A stretch of DNA of 64,000 bases from the NCBI GenBank assembly GCA_034509735.1, contig JACGWO010000006.1:1503001-1567000 (forward strand), read 5' to 3'. This DNA comes from Sesamum alatum (lineage: Eukaryota > Streptophyta > Magnoliopsida > Lamiales > Pedaliaceae). This document shows, in pieces, positions 1 through 11,565 of this stretch. Every line of letters starts with the position of its first letter. The first letter of the stretch is position 1. Both the position numbers and the translations under genes were made by a program. The notes under the pieces were generated by a model. That model searched no databases. It was given only the letters and a program-made list of their open reading frames with translations, and was not told where the DNA came from.

Positions 1-900
1 GTCCTTCGTCTAAAACTCTCCCTATCTATTTAGCCTATTCCCTCTTACCCAATAGATGCTTTTGCCTTGATCCATTATGATTTCTAAAGTTGACAAGCTT
101 CTTTAATCTTCAAATTTTTTCTCTTTATTCTCAACTTTAAGACCCTTTTTCTTTTTTCTTCTTTTTTTTCTAATAATTTCTTTAAATTTTAGGGATTTTT
201 TTTTTATTCAATTAGCATATGCATATTTTTATAAATACATCAATTTTTTTAAATATAAAATTAATTGTACATATAGATTTAATGGGGAGTATATATTTTT
301 ATGGGAATTATTACATCTAAAAAGGGAAAGAGAACAGAACAGGCTTGCTGAAGAAGAGTTGAAATCTTTGAACGAATTACGAATCAATGCACAAGAAATA
401 AGAACCAATCATGGCTCGAAATGTGTACCCCCAACACACAATCATCCAACTCTTGTGGGGCCTCCCCAACCAAAAGAATTTTCTCGAGACAACTTCCCAA
501 AAAGGGGTGGAGTTATATGCTCGGGAAATAATATTTTTGGTCCTATAAATTATATTATTTTTATTTTTTGTATTGTTCGTTATAAAATTAGTAGTTTTGG
601 TATCATAATTTATAAAAATTCATATTTTTATTTATTTATTGTTTGTAACTTAACGATGATAGTCACGTGATTATTAAGTTTTTCAGTTTGACAACACTTT
701 GAGAAAAAATATAACTACTTTAAAAAAAAAATAAAAATGCGCCAAAAATTTAACTCCCTTAAATTACAAATGGAAAAGCGAAAAAAAGACAAAAAGTGTG
801 ATTTTTTGTAAGTTACGCAACCAATAGTGATAATCCGGTACCAATTAGACTAAACTTGAAAAGAGCCTGATTTATGGGACAAAAAAATGTTATTTTCAAA
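1..900. other. AT-rich intergenic sequence, no gene recognised
   Basis: Homopolymer-rich, strongly AT-biased sequence. The one open frame of about 100 codons (359-670) starts at a non-ATG codon, has low-complexity composition and matches no family I know. No tRNA, repeat pair or promoter-gene arrangement is visible. Confidence 0.6.
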
Positions 901-902
901 CC

Positions 903-1158
903 GATAATTATATTTACACTCTTGGCTTATGATTTTTTTTTTTTTTTAAATCACCCATGACAGTAAAAAAACAAGGGTAGTTTGTGTAATAAATGTGAAA
1001 TTTTCTTGGAAATATATGTGTAGTTTTTGAAAAATTATAGGTGGTTTGTATAAATAATGTTTTCGTTTTTTATGGGTATATATGTATAATTAGCTAAAAG
1101 ACATGTCTGATTCGTATAAACAGATCATAAATCAAGGGGTGTAATGTAATTATCCCTA
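903..1158. repeat. MITE-like repeat, family F2 (copy 1)
   Basis: The left end reads ATAATTATATTTACACTC. The right end carries ATCAAGGGGTGTAATGTAATT, an approximate inverted match. The same theme (ATAATTAC, ATTTACAC, and CTATTTATAC with its complement) recurs at 3551-3720, 11566-12379 and 46868-47138. That recurrence is the evidence for a mobile short TIR family. Boundaries are approximate and no clean target duplication was found. Confidence 0.5.
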
Positions 1159-2620
1159 AAATTACTTTATTTATCATCGGATCAAATTGGATAACGTTTC
1201 AATAAAATTTAAATAAAAAAAGATAATATTTATTGATAATTATGTTGTTTTACATTGTTTTTAGATTGATGGATTTGCATATAGGAGTTTTAAATTATTA
1301 ATAGCAAATAGAAGATGGAGGATTTTAGATCCTTTCATTCATATTTTAAACTATACTTCATTGGATATTGATTCTGGGAATTTGAAATGTGTTTGAGAAA
1401 TTGAGATATTATAAGTGTATTTCCTGTTTTTTCTTATCTCCTCTGTAAACTTAATCAGATGGGGATTTTATAAGAGTTTATATCTTTGGCCTCGTATTCT
1501 TACAAATCGATCTTCACCCATGATTTTGAATCTTACAAGTGGGCAGGGCAATTGAGCTAGGATATTGATGCAGGCATTTATGGATTGCCTTGTAGCCTTG
1601 GTTTACAAGGACTTTTAATTTTAAAGTTCGAGGATCGATCCTAAGTCCATAGCCAGTCCCCTCATATATAGCCTTTTCCTTTTCCTCGTATCGTTTCTAG
1701 ACCCAGGTCGTATACAAAGGGAAAGTCCCTCTCGTATTAATGCCACCTACGCTGCTACTTGAAGCTTAATCTCCCTATTGCTTCGAGGTTCCCGAAATTT
1801 GAGGTGTTGCGACTGCTTCGTATTTTACCCACAAGTGGGTGTTCCATCTTATTCAAGAACCTCTTCGCACCCCTGCAATCTGCTTGAGCCTCGTCGATCG
1901 TCACCTTCGAATATTTTTTTATTCTTACTTTTTCCCACATCAAATATCAATGAATTTGAAATTTACTCGAAATTAAAATATTTCCTGAGTTTGTAATAAT
2001 GAATTTAATTTCAATTGGGCTTATCAAGAATTTTTTTTTTTGTTTTTTGATGGGTGATTAAAGGAACAAAATAGAGCAAAGGTGAAATGGCAAGAATGCC
2101 CTTGAGGGTGGGATGAATAATGGCAAGGAAAAGATAATAGATAGCGTGGTGAGAAGGGCACTGGAGTTGTAGTGATCACGTGAAAGATGCTTTTTTTGTG
2201 GCGATAGGGATTGTTTGGTTGTCGTCTTTGAAAGCCATTGATTTTAGGTATCTCTTCTCTCTTTTGTGAGTTTGTGGCGTTGTTAATACTTTGGATCCCA
2301 AATGAACCCTATGATTCCGTCTCTGAATCTTTGTGGGGGAGGGAATAAAATAAATTAGATATGTATATTTGACACCTGCTCCCTCAACTAGATTCTTCAA
2401 ACCCCTCCCCTTTTAAATATAAATTTTATTTATTACGGCTTATAAAAAAAAAATTATTCTGAAAATAAAAAATAATAAACTTTATAAGATGTTAATATTA
2501 AAAAAAAAACTCTTTAAAATTCTAAAAATAAGATAAAAAGGCTCCTTGTTCTTTTTATTCATGTGCAAATGGCTTATAATCTCCTAATGTTTTATTTTTT
2601 AACCTTATAAGTTAATTTTT
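1159..2620. other. Intergenic sequence, no gene recognised
   Basis: The interval 1500-1900 is more GC-rich than its surroundings and holds overlapping open frames of 60-75 codons on both strands. None shows a domain, and their mutual overlap argues against coding. The interval could be a very old transposon remnant, but I cannot assign it. Confidence 0.5.
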
Positions 2621-2623
2621 TTA

Positions 2624-3023
2624 AGAGTATGTTATAGCCACCTCCTCTGAGGTTTGACATAATTATAAATACCTCCTCGTTGTTTGAAAAATTACAAATA
2701 CCCCTGAAAGTTTGTAATTTTTAATCAAATGTCTGAAATTGACCATTTTGCCCTTGAATTTTTTTATTAGAATTGCAGAAAAATCAGCCAAGGCAAATTG
2801 CATTATTGCTCATCTGTGTAAAAAAACTTAAAAAATCTCTCTCTGCGAATTGTAGTCCAAAAAAATTTGAAGAATTAAATAAAAAATAACTCAGTGCATA
2901 AGGGTATTTTGGTCAGTTCACCCATAAAAATAGATGGAAATGGGTTATTTGTTAGATGGTTACAAACCTTATGGGCTATTTATAATTATGTCAAACCTTA
3001 AGGGATGTAGTTGTAATGTACCC
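2624..3023. repeat. MITE-like repeat, family F1 (copy 1)
   Basis: The left arm contains CCTCTGAGGTTTGACATAAT followed by ATAAATACC. The right arm contains its complement (ATTATGTCAAACCTTAAGGG). The interior carries the family core around TTTTGGTCAGTTCACCCATA. Family F1 has the clearest copy at 11801-12267. This copy is complete but diverged, and its ends are approximate. Confidence 0.65.
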
Positions 3024-3550
3024 TTTTTTTTAATTCACTAAAAACATTAAAATGCTGTTAGCAAATATAAAATCAATTTCATTGAAATTCTGAATATAAT
3101 TAATCAATATTTTTTTAAAATGTTATCCTATTCTGTCAACTCTTCATTTTTTTATTTTTTTTTTTTGTGGCAAAAGAAATACATTCTTCATCCTTGGATT
3201 CTGGAAAGAGTAAAAAAAGTGTGGAAAGAAGCGTGGTTGATTCCATTTCTCGGATTCCAGAAAGAGTATTGGAGGGACTATTAAATAAGTGGAAAAAGCG
3301 TGTTTTATAGGTCATGATTCCTCACTTTTGTCCTCAATATTATTTTATATATTATTATATCTATAAAACAAAAAGAAAAATTGAAATATTATAGTTGGAG
3401 AGAAAAATGCGTAGAGTAAAAAATAATGGTGAGTTGGTGCATTTGTTGACTGACCCAAATTCCACGCAATTATTACTAATCCCATCACCCCAATTTGGAT
3501 TGCAAGGAATCTTATGCTCTTTGACCGCACACTCTCACCAATTTTAATAA

Positions 3551-3713
3551 GGAATAATTATATTTACAGTCCTAATTTATAGTCTATTTATAAAAGTTAC
3601 CTTAATTTTTTTTTGTGTAATTACAGAAATGACTTGATAGTAATAAAATGGGGATAATTTGAGTAATAATATTGATATTTTTGAGATATATGTGTAACTT
3701 TTTAGAAAAAAGA
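3551..3713. repeat. MITE-like repeat, family F2 fragment (copy 2)
   Basis: Begins with GGAATAATTATATTTACAG and continues with TATAGTCTATTTATA, the F2 left-end signature. The matching right end is not clear before the F1 copy that starts at about 3714, so this looks like a fragment next to or invaded by F1. Confidence 0.45.
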
Positions 3714-4132
3714 AGGGTAAATTACAATTATCTCGCCTGAGGTTTGACATAATTACAAATACCCATTGTTATTTGAAAAATTACAAATATCCCCTGAGGT
3801 TTGTAACCGTCTAACAAATATCCCATTTTCATTCATTTTTATGGTTGAACTGACCAAAATGTACTTATTCACTGGATTATTTTTTATTTAATTTTTAAAA
3901 AAATGGACTATAATGCGCAAGGAGATGTTTTTAAGTGTTTTACACAAACGGACAATAATACAATTTGCCTTGGCTGATTTTTCTATAATTTTAATAAAAA
4001 TTCAAGAGCAAAATGATCAATTTCATGCATTTGATTAAAAATTACAAACCTCAGGGAGATATTTATAATATTTTAAATAATGAGGAGTATTTATAATTAT
4101 GTCAAATCTTATGGAAGGTGACTGTAATTTAA
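3714..4132. repeat. MITE-like repeat, family F1 (copy 2)
   Basis: The left end AGGGTAAATTACAATTATC is followed by GAGGTTTGACATAATTACAA. The right end has TTATAATTATGTCAAATC and a terminal TGTAATTTA. The interior core ATGGTTGAACTGACCAAAAT is shared with the other F1 copies. The arms are complementary over roughly 100 bp. Confidence 0.65.
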
Positions 4133-4139
4133 CAAAAAA

Positions 4140-5885
4140 AAAATTATTCGCAGACGTAAAAATTGAATGGAAATAAAGAGCATGGTAAGATGAAGCATTC
4201 ATGATGATTGGGTAGACATAATTAATAGCTATGAAAAAATAATAATTGGTTGGAATTGAACTATTTATTGTGTCGAGAGAAATAAATATATGTGTAACAT
4301 TATCAATAATTATTTTTTATTATTTTTCGTGAACTATGATTACCAGATTACCAAATTATGCAAAGATTAAGATATAATATTGAAATTGTGGTACTTTGCT
4401 AGGGATAAGGATTTTAGTGGTTTGGTCTCACACGATAATTAATGAGGTATTGACTTATTGTATTTAAGGAAGAAATTAGGCCCCAAGTGAGAGATTATTA
4501 TTGAAATTCAAGGGCTGAAAAACATAAATTGATAAATTTGATAATATATAAGAATTTTAAATCTTAATGTTGGTTGCTATACTTTTTTTAATATAAATCC
4601 ACTAAATTATTTAGATTAAATTATATTACTACCCCTGATATTATGTTCAAATACACACAATTTTTGTTTTATGCAAAATTACAACCACGCCATTTGAAGT
4701 TATAGTTGTAATTCTAAGTATATTCTTGAAGATACATTACTACTAACACTCTCTCGAGATGTGTATTTAATCAATGATTCCTTACCTGAGTGGTGGGTTG
4801 AGGTCTCACGACCTCAAACCCACGATGTAGGTATAAAGTCTATTTTTATAGTAGTGCGTGTAAATTATATTATTGTAATGCGTACTGAACATTATAATAG
4901 AATGTTGATTGCTTTAATAACATCGTTGTATTTTCAAAAAAGATGTGTACTTACAATTTTGTAAAGAACATAACTTATTCATGTTCTTTTTTACCTAAAT
5001 TTCAATGAGTGTAATTTGTAAATTACATCAACGCTCCGAATATTAAGTTTAAATACGAACACTTTGTTGTCATTTGCAAATTCATAAGTACGTCTTTTGA
5101 GATCGTAATTGTAATTATAAGACACCCTAAAAATTCATTACACTAACACTCTGAAGAGGTGTAACTATAATTTTAAAAAGCCCTGTCCACAAACTTGACG
5201 TTCAAAAGCCCAAGATCAGAGTCCTTCGCCCTAGAACTTGTAACTCTATTTTCATTGGGCGCTCCTTGATTAGAGCATGGCAATTCGATTAAGATTTGGC
5301 AATCTGGAGCCACCCGAGCTCAAGAGACAACTTTTAGTCTCTCTCCCGGGTTCTGAGAAGAGCTGGTTTTTGGAGCACCGGGCTACCTCGCAGAGAGAAG
5401 TGAAAGAGAAGTTGAGTCATAAAGATCGAGACTGCACTGACTGGGCTGACCTTTTAGGTCAATAGGAGTAATTCATGCGTTTGATTTTTCAGTCTAAAAT
5501 TGAAGTTCTTCGCTCCGTAAATGGTTCGAACTTTACTAGGATATAGGGGGTAATTACTGAACTTATTTTTATGTATTTAAAATTAATTTGAACCATTGTA
5601 CATGCAATTATTTATTTGGAGAGTTGGGTTGTAGTGACAAATAGTAAGAAAATTGAGAGAGATTCTGCAAAAGGATGGAATCTAAGGGCTGGAAAATAAA
5701 AAAATAAGGGTGTGGATTTAGTTTAGATTTAGGAGAAATGAGGAATCTTTTTCTCTCTCCGGCTCTCGCTTTCGAGTCAGGGCTGAGCAAAATAGCAATC
5801 CTGCACTCTGTCCCACCAGATTCCTTATCTCTAAGCACCAGCTTGGTTGTACCACACGCATCATCCCTCACAATTTGCCAAATGT
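4140..5885. other. Intergenic sequence with a GC-richer block, no gene recognised
   Basis: The stretch 4140-5160 is AT-rich spacer. The part 5160-5470 and 5600-5880 is clearly richer in G+C. It carries a 62-codon ATG frame at 5277-5465 on the + strand and an 87-codon frame at 5608-5871 on the - strand, neither with a recognisable domain. The composition and isolation fit a decayed retrotransposon or LTR piece, but no LTR ends or target duplication were found. Confidence 0.4.
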
Positions 5886-5888
5886 CAT

Positions 5889-6159
5889 CACCACATACTC
5901 CGAAATTTTAATATAATTATAAATATTTTTTTATAATTTAAAAAATTACAAATTATTTATTCTTCACACTCTCACACGTTTTTTCTAATATTTTTTCTGG
6001 AAACAAATTTAGCAAAAGTAAAGTAGTAATTTCCATCTCACCGTCTAGGTATTATATAATTATCTCTTCCATTTCAGGGAGTATATATAATTTCTCAAAC
6101 AAATAGGGGATATACATAATTTCACAGAACCCCATTGGAATATAGTTGTAATTTACCCT
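5889..6159. repeat. Diverged MITE-like repeat related to family F1 (copy 3)
   Basis: The left part has ATAATTATAAATATTTTT then AAAAAATTACAAAT. The right part has ATATAATTTCTCAAACAAAT and ends in GTTGTAATTTACCCT. This is the F1 pattern of paired 'no more than a few bases of ATTACAAATA, then AATTTTTCAAAC' motifs in inverted order. It is too diverged for exact ends. Confidence 0.4.
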
Positions 6160-6432
6160 GAATTTAAAATTATTAATAGGCTTGTCCTACTAAGAAAACA
6201 TATTTAAATTTTCCATTACTATCCAAAATCAAAGGCTAATTACTCCTCTGAAGAAATTTCAATAAATATTTCTAAAACAAGAATTTGCTAATCTAAACAT
6301 GATTCTCTCTAATTCCCATTAATTGAGATATAATCTTTTGATATTTATAGCATTTTTTTAAAACAAGCAAACACCTAATTTTCTTTCTTTTTGGGGGCAA
6401 TTTTACAAAAGTAATTTGTACCAAAAAAGAAG

Positions 6433-6620
6433 AAGGGGAAATTCTAGTTCAGACCTAGTTCGGCTGAACTTAAATTAATCATATGATAAGCCCAATACAC
6501 ATGTCATATGATTTGTACAGTTCAGAAAAAGTGATCAATCACATAGCAAGTGTATCACACATGCTATATAATTGATTTGATTCCACCAAATCTGATTTGG
6601 GTTTGAATTTTCGAAGAAGT
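6433..6620. repeat. MITE-like repeat, family F3 (copy 1)
   Basis: Contains AATCATATGATAAGCCCAAT and, further on, GATCAATCACATAGCAAGTG. A related arrangement recurs at 7690-7865 and partly at 57912-58055. The unit is rich in short palindromes around ATCATATGAT. Ends are approximate. Confidence 0.45.
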
Positions 6621-7689
6621 TAAAAAATAAAAGCCAAGATTTGGAACATGTGGATTACATTGATGGTATCATGTGGGGTTGTCCTCATAGGTATCATGTT
6701 TTCACAAATTTGTCATAATTCACGAAACCTATGTGCTGTCAACCAAAAATGCACCTTCCCATATTAATTTGACTTTACTGCCATGTTTATTTACCTTTGT
6801 CATTTACTATTTGTATTTTTATTTGTTCATTTTTTTCACATATATGTGCCTAGGATTCATGTACTAAATTATATTCTTTACTTATGTCTCATAAATATAA
6901 GGTAAACTGCAACCGCATATCTTGAGATTTAATGTAATTATAAATATATAATTATTATTTAAAAAATTATCAAGATTATCTAATTTTAATATTTGTTTAA
7001 TAACGAGTCAATTTTGTAAGTCTTTGTTAAGTTTTCATCAAGTTTTTGGGGAGAATTGACCAAAGCCCTTTTAGACTATGAGTTATAATTTTATATAATT
7101 TTTTTGATTTTTTTAAAATATTTTCTAAAATATTAGTCCAAAAGTGCAATGCAGAGCAATAAAAATTTTCTTATATATATACATGTTAATGAATATATAT
7201 TTTGTTTTAAACATATAGAGATGTGATGTTATATGTTTTTTCTTTTTTATATGATGTCGTTAAAAAAAACGAGATCGATTAAATTTGTATTACAGACGCA
7301 CGTGCGACTCACCACGCTTATACTAGAACTTGTTACAAAGACTACTTATCCTCCAAACGAGAGAACGAAAAGGGATATTTATACTAGTAGGAGTTTGCGA
7401 CATTTAGGATGAGTAAAGGTAAAGTACTACTTTATTCTTCACATACCCATACATGATTGTGATTTGTTGACTATGGTTATTTCAGTCATTTACTACACCA
7501 TGATGATTTAGTAAATTTGACATTATCTTTTTTTTTTTTTTTTTTGAATTATTCTGCATATCTTATTTGAAGTGATTTATTTCCTCTATCCGATATCTAC
7601 ATATAACATATATCTATTGTACTATAATGTAAATTTGACTTACAATAAAAGATTTAGGTAAAAAAGAAAATATCCCTCAAGAGATCAAA
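6621..7689. other. AT-rich spacer with a half F1 repeat, no gene recognised
   Basis: At about 6900-7000 there is an F1-like left arm (GTAAACTGCAACC, then ATGTAATTATAAATA) without a matching right arm. The rest is AT-rich spacer with homopolymer T near 7530. No coding frame of interest. Confidence 0.4.
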
Positions 7690-7865
7690 GAATCAAAGGT
7701 CCATTTCAACCATTAGTTCGGACTCAACTCAATCAAATTTGAACCAATCATATGACAAGTTTAATATATATATTGTGTGATTGGTGTACTGTTCAAAAAA
7801 AAATATGACCAATCACATAATAAATGCATCACATTTACTCTATAATTAGTTTGGTTCGAATAAAT
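7690..7865. repeat. MITE-like repeat, family F3 (copy 2)
   Basis: Carries CCAATCATATGACAAGTTTA, then GACCAATCACATAATAAATG, in the same order and spacing as the copy at 6433-6620. It directly abuts the F1 copy that starts at about 7871. Confidence 0.45.
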
Positions 7866-7870
7866 ATTTT

Positions 7871-8296
7871 TAGGGTAAATTACATCTACTTCCCCTAAGG
7901 TTTGCCATAATTACAAATACTTTTTCATTGTTTGAAAAATTATAAATACATCCCTGAGGTTTGTGATCGTCTAACAAATAATCCATTTTCATCAATTTTT
8001 ATGGGTGAACTGACCAAAATGCCCTTATACACTGAATTATTTTTATTTAATTCTTAAAAAAAATTGGACTACAATGTGCAGAGATAGGTTTTTTAAGTTT
8101 TTTACACAAAAGAGCAATAATGCAATTTGTCTTGGCCGATTTTTTTATAATTTTAATAAAAAATTCAAGAGCAAAATAATCAATTTCAAATTTTTGGTTA
8201 AAAATTACAAATCTTAGTGCATTTATAATTTTTTTAAATAACAAGAAATATTTATAATTATTCCGTCGTCTTAAGGGAGTTAGATGTAATTTATCT
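7871..8296. repeat. MITE-like repeat, family F1 (copy 4), upstream of the HHO gene
   Basis: The left end TAGGGTAAATTACATCTAC pairs with the right end AGATGTAATTTATCTA. Inside are ATAATTACAAATACTTTTTC and TGGGTGAACTGACCAAAATG, which are F1 core words. It ends about 320 bp before the HHO start codon, so it lies in the proximal promoter region of that gene. Confidence 0.65.
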
Positions 8297-8355
8297 AATT
8301 TTTTTATGGATCTCTGAAACTAAGTTAGAGAGAGAGAAAAGTAAGGAGATGAAAT

Positions 8356-8601
8356 ATGCGACGACGAGAAAAAGACTTTTTCCCCATTTTCATCATAAAT
8401 AATTATCTGTCTACACACACACAGCACACACATATTGGCCTCATCTCTGTCAAAACTCGGCGTTGTTCAACAGAATCTTCTCGCCTTTCAATCCTTCCTC
8501 TCTCTCTCTCTCTCTCTCTCTCTCCTCCTCTTTTCACACTGCTCACTTTATATATTATTATATACACACACATACACGAATCAACAACAGCGAGAATATA
8601 A
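8356..8601 (+). other. Possible upstream open reading frame in the HHO leader
   Basis: An ATG at 8356 opens an 81-codon frame that ends 17 bp before the HHO start codon. It runs through the CT microsatellite in another frame, so its product would be low-complexity. Whether it is transcribed depends on the unknown transcription start. A TATA-like AT block lies downstream, at about 8550, which would leave this frame out of the mRNA. Confidence 0.2.
8498..8525 (+). repeat. CT dinucleotide microsatellite in the HHO 5' region
   Basis: About 13 uninterrupted CT units, roughly 100 bp upstream of the HHO start codon. Pyrimidine tracts near the start site are common in plant promoters and leaders. 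Its length is likely to vary between accessions. Confidence 0.85.
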
Positions 8602-8618
8602 TCAACCGGAGGAAAGAA

Positions 8619-10291
8619 ATGGGATCGTTAATCCCGCCGGAGCTCAATTTAGATTGTAGTCTTACATCGGAAACCTGGGTCCCGAAAACAACTGGTGAGT
8701 TTCTAGCTGAGGTTTCGAGGATTCAGAGCGCGTCTGAGAAGGTTTTGAAGCTTGATCATTACGTTAGTAGGCTGCAAGATGAGATGAAGAAGATCGATGC
8801 GTTCAAGCGGGAGCTCCCTCTTTGCATGCTCCTCCTTAACGATGGTATGCTCCTTTTTTTTTCTTGGGTTTTTTGGTTGGTGGGTTTGTTCTTCATTTTT
8901 TTTCTTCTGGTAAATGGGTTTTGAAACTGAAATTTGTGTTGGTTGATTGTAGCGATTGCGAGAGTGAAAGAGGAGCTAATGCGGTGTAAAAAATCGAAGG
9001 CGGAGCCGGTTCTGGAAGAATTCATACCGTTGAAGAAAAGCAGCGCCGGTGAAGAAAAGGATGAGAAAATTGAGGGTGGTAAGGAGGAGGACATTGTCAA
9101 CCGCAGCGAGAAAATGAATTGGATGAGCTCTGTGCAGTTATGGAACTCCGACTACGACTGTTATCTCTCCGACCCAAAACTAGATAGCAATAAAAAGGTA
9201 GCGAAAATGGCGGAAGTTTGTTGTTTCTACAACAATTTGCTAGGAATTTGTTTCTGCAATTTGTTCATCCGTACTCATGAATTTCTTGTTTTGTTTTGGT
9301 GAACAGAGGAAGGAAGAAGCGGTTAATCGGCCGGCGATGGATGATTTGTTCCCGAGTAGTAAAAACAGGGCAACTGGGAGGGCGTTTGCGCCGTTCAAGG
9401 GATGTGCTAATTTTCCAGTGGTGTCGCCAATGGGGAAGGAAGGCAGAGATGAACTGCCAGGACCACCGTCGCTTTCGCTTCGCACTCCTGAAATCAAGAA
9501 CTCGAAGGATGAGATTTATTGCAGCGGTTTAAGCTCAAAATCCAGTTCTAGCAGATCAGGGTCTTCATCTGCAACTAATGGTCAATCAAATTCGAAGACC
9601 GTGCACCAGCAAAACACTGCACGGAAGCAACGGAGATGCTGGTCGCCGGAGTTGCACCGCCGGTTCGTGAATGCCCTTCAGCATCTTGGTGGTGCTCAAG
9701 GTTTGAACTCAAGAAAACTAGTTATTTCTTTGTGGGTTGCTCGAATTCTTTTATGGTAATCGGTTTCGGTCTGAGGAATGGTGTAATAATCTGAACGAAA
9801 GTTCTTGTTGCAAATCTCATTCGATTTCATTCAATCCCACGCAGCTGCTACTCCCAAGCAGATCAGGGAGCTTATGCAAGTCGATGGGCTGACCAACGAC
9901 GAAGTGAAAAGCCATTTGCAGGTGCTTCTTCGATCTTGAAACTTCCTTACTTCATTGAAATTTGGTTTATTCATCTGATCCAAGAGAATTTATTCCTATG
10001 TTTCTTGATGCTGTCTAATTCCAGAAATACCGGCTCCACACGCGCAAAGTTCCTCCGACAACAAGCACCTCGACCAATCAGCCTGTTTTGCTAGGAGGTC
10101 TGTGGATGTCCCAAGAACAATGTGGTGAATCCTCAAAGCGGAGCAATTCCCAGTCTGGTTCACCTCAGGGCCCGCTCCACTTACCGGGATCGTCGAGGGG
10201 AACATCGATCACTGGAGGCGATAGCATGGAAGACGAAGACGACGAAAAATCAGAGAGCCACAATTACTTGTCCGGGAGAGATGATGTATAG
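8619..10291 (+). CDS. HHO: HHO/NIGT1-type GARP (G2-like Myb) transcription factor
   Basis: Five exons join in frame with GT-AG borders: 8619-8844, 8953-9197, 9307-9700, 9845-9921 and 10025-10291, giving 402 residues. The N-terminus has the family's leucine-rich coiled-coil block (about residues 30-90, with [16 protein letters not shown]). An acidic linker, a conserved RAFAPF segment and a serine-rich stretch follow. The GARP DNA-binding domain starts at about residue 263 ([15 protein letters not shown]), includes [20 protein letters not shown] and ends at [12 protein letters not shown]. This layout is that of HRS1 homologues (HHO/NIGT1), nuclear repressors that in Arabidopsis tune nitrate and phosphate starvation genes. 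That role is carried over from the family. ATG 8619 is the first in-frame ATG and matches the conserved MGSLIPPEL start. The family member number cannot be assigned. The C-terminus is acidic and serine-rich. Confidence 0.93.
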
Positions 10292-10690
10292 ACTTGTCCA
10301 CCATGAGCTTTTTGCAGATACAGAGAAAGTGATAATACATGGGAGGACTTCTGATCATAATAAACTTTACTATACAGTAACATAGACAAAGATGTTGAGG
10401 CAGTGTGTGTGTGTGTGTCTGAAATTTTTGTAGGATTAGAACCCTCTTCGGTTTTCTTGAATTGAGTTCTGATTTATTTTGGTGTTGAGACATAAGGAAC
10501 TTCAGGTTTTTAAGTCCATTTCTTGAAGTGATGAGTTACAATTTCCTGGTAAATTTGATCACTCTTATCACCTTAAACAACATCATATGATATCTGCACA
10601 TGATCAGAGTTTAGATTCAGGTTTCAGCCATCTTCCTATCCAAAAGTTTGTGTGTTCGATTCTCCTTGTCGATGATAGAGTTGCATTGCA

Positions 10691-10905
10691 AGCAACTTAT
10701 GATTTTGGAGGTACGTACTGATCTGTAGTGGTGATCGGAACTAAAATTAAGCAACTTATACTTTTGGAGATATGTATTGACCTGTAGTGGTGATCGGAGT
10801 TAACACTAGCCTTATTTTTATTCTCTTTATCGATGCGAGAAATGTATTATAAGCAACTTGATAATTTTAGAAGCATGTACTGATCTACAATGGTGATCTC
10901 GGAGC
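10691..10905. repeat. Three diverged direct repeats downstream of the HHO gene
   Basis: The block AAGCAACTTAT...TTTTGGAG...TACTGATCTGTAGTGGTGATC occurs from about 10690, 10749 and 10851 with progressive changes. The first two are about 60 bp apart and the third lies after a 45-bp insert. This is a small, old local tandem duplication in or beyond the 3' UTR. Confidence 0.7.
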
Positions 10906-11560
10906 TGAAACAACCGTAATTTTTTCTATAAAAAAAATGGTACAACTCCCCCAACTCATTGTGCATAAATTAAGTTATCTTGATTCTTTGGAGGAAAGAA
11001 TGAAGAGGAGGAGGATAATAATGGGTACGTGGAAGAAATGAGAATGGTGATAATGCCTTTTAAGATAGGGAAAGACCAAACATTAGCTTTTGTCCATCAC
11101 AAGAAATGTCCTACTCATACGTGGTCCACTTCTAACACACCCTTTGTTCTTGAATCCTATTACTTACGACCACTCTTTCATACTCCCAGAAACACACCCT
11201 CAACACACGCATTTTGTCAAACAGTTCGTGAACAAAGTTACATCCACAGTTTCATGGAAGTGAAGTATTCAACAGCAACCCCTTTTTCCTGTTTTGTTGA
11301 ATCGGAACAAAGGTGATGATGTATGGGCAGAGGAGAAAGAATCATGATGATGATGATGATGATATTTCTTTGAACTTTTCAAAAAGGTTGATCAGAAAGT
11401 ATTCTACAGACAAGATCTGTACTTATCGCCTCTAAGATTGCTGTCCCATTGTTTATTGCCGCCGCTTAATTATATTAATCAACCGGTGGGAATGAGGCCA
11501 CCGTTTTAGGTTTTACATTTGCTTGCTTGCTTCACACTTAGACCCTAACTTTTTAATTAA
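10906..11560. other. Intergenic sequence, no gene recognised
   Basis: A 95-codon frame at 11029-11316 begins at GTG and has no recognisable domain. A short ATG-repeat microsatellite lies at about 11345-11361. Nothing else is visible. Confidence 0.5.
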
Positions 11561-11565
11561 AAGAT

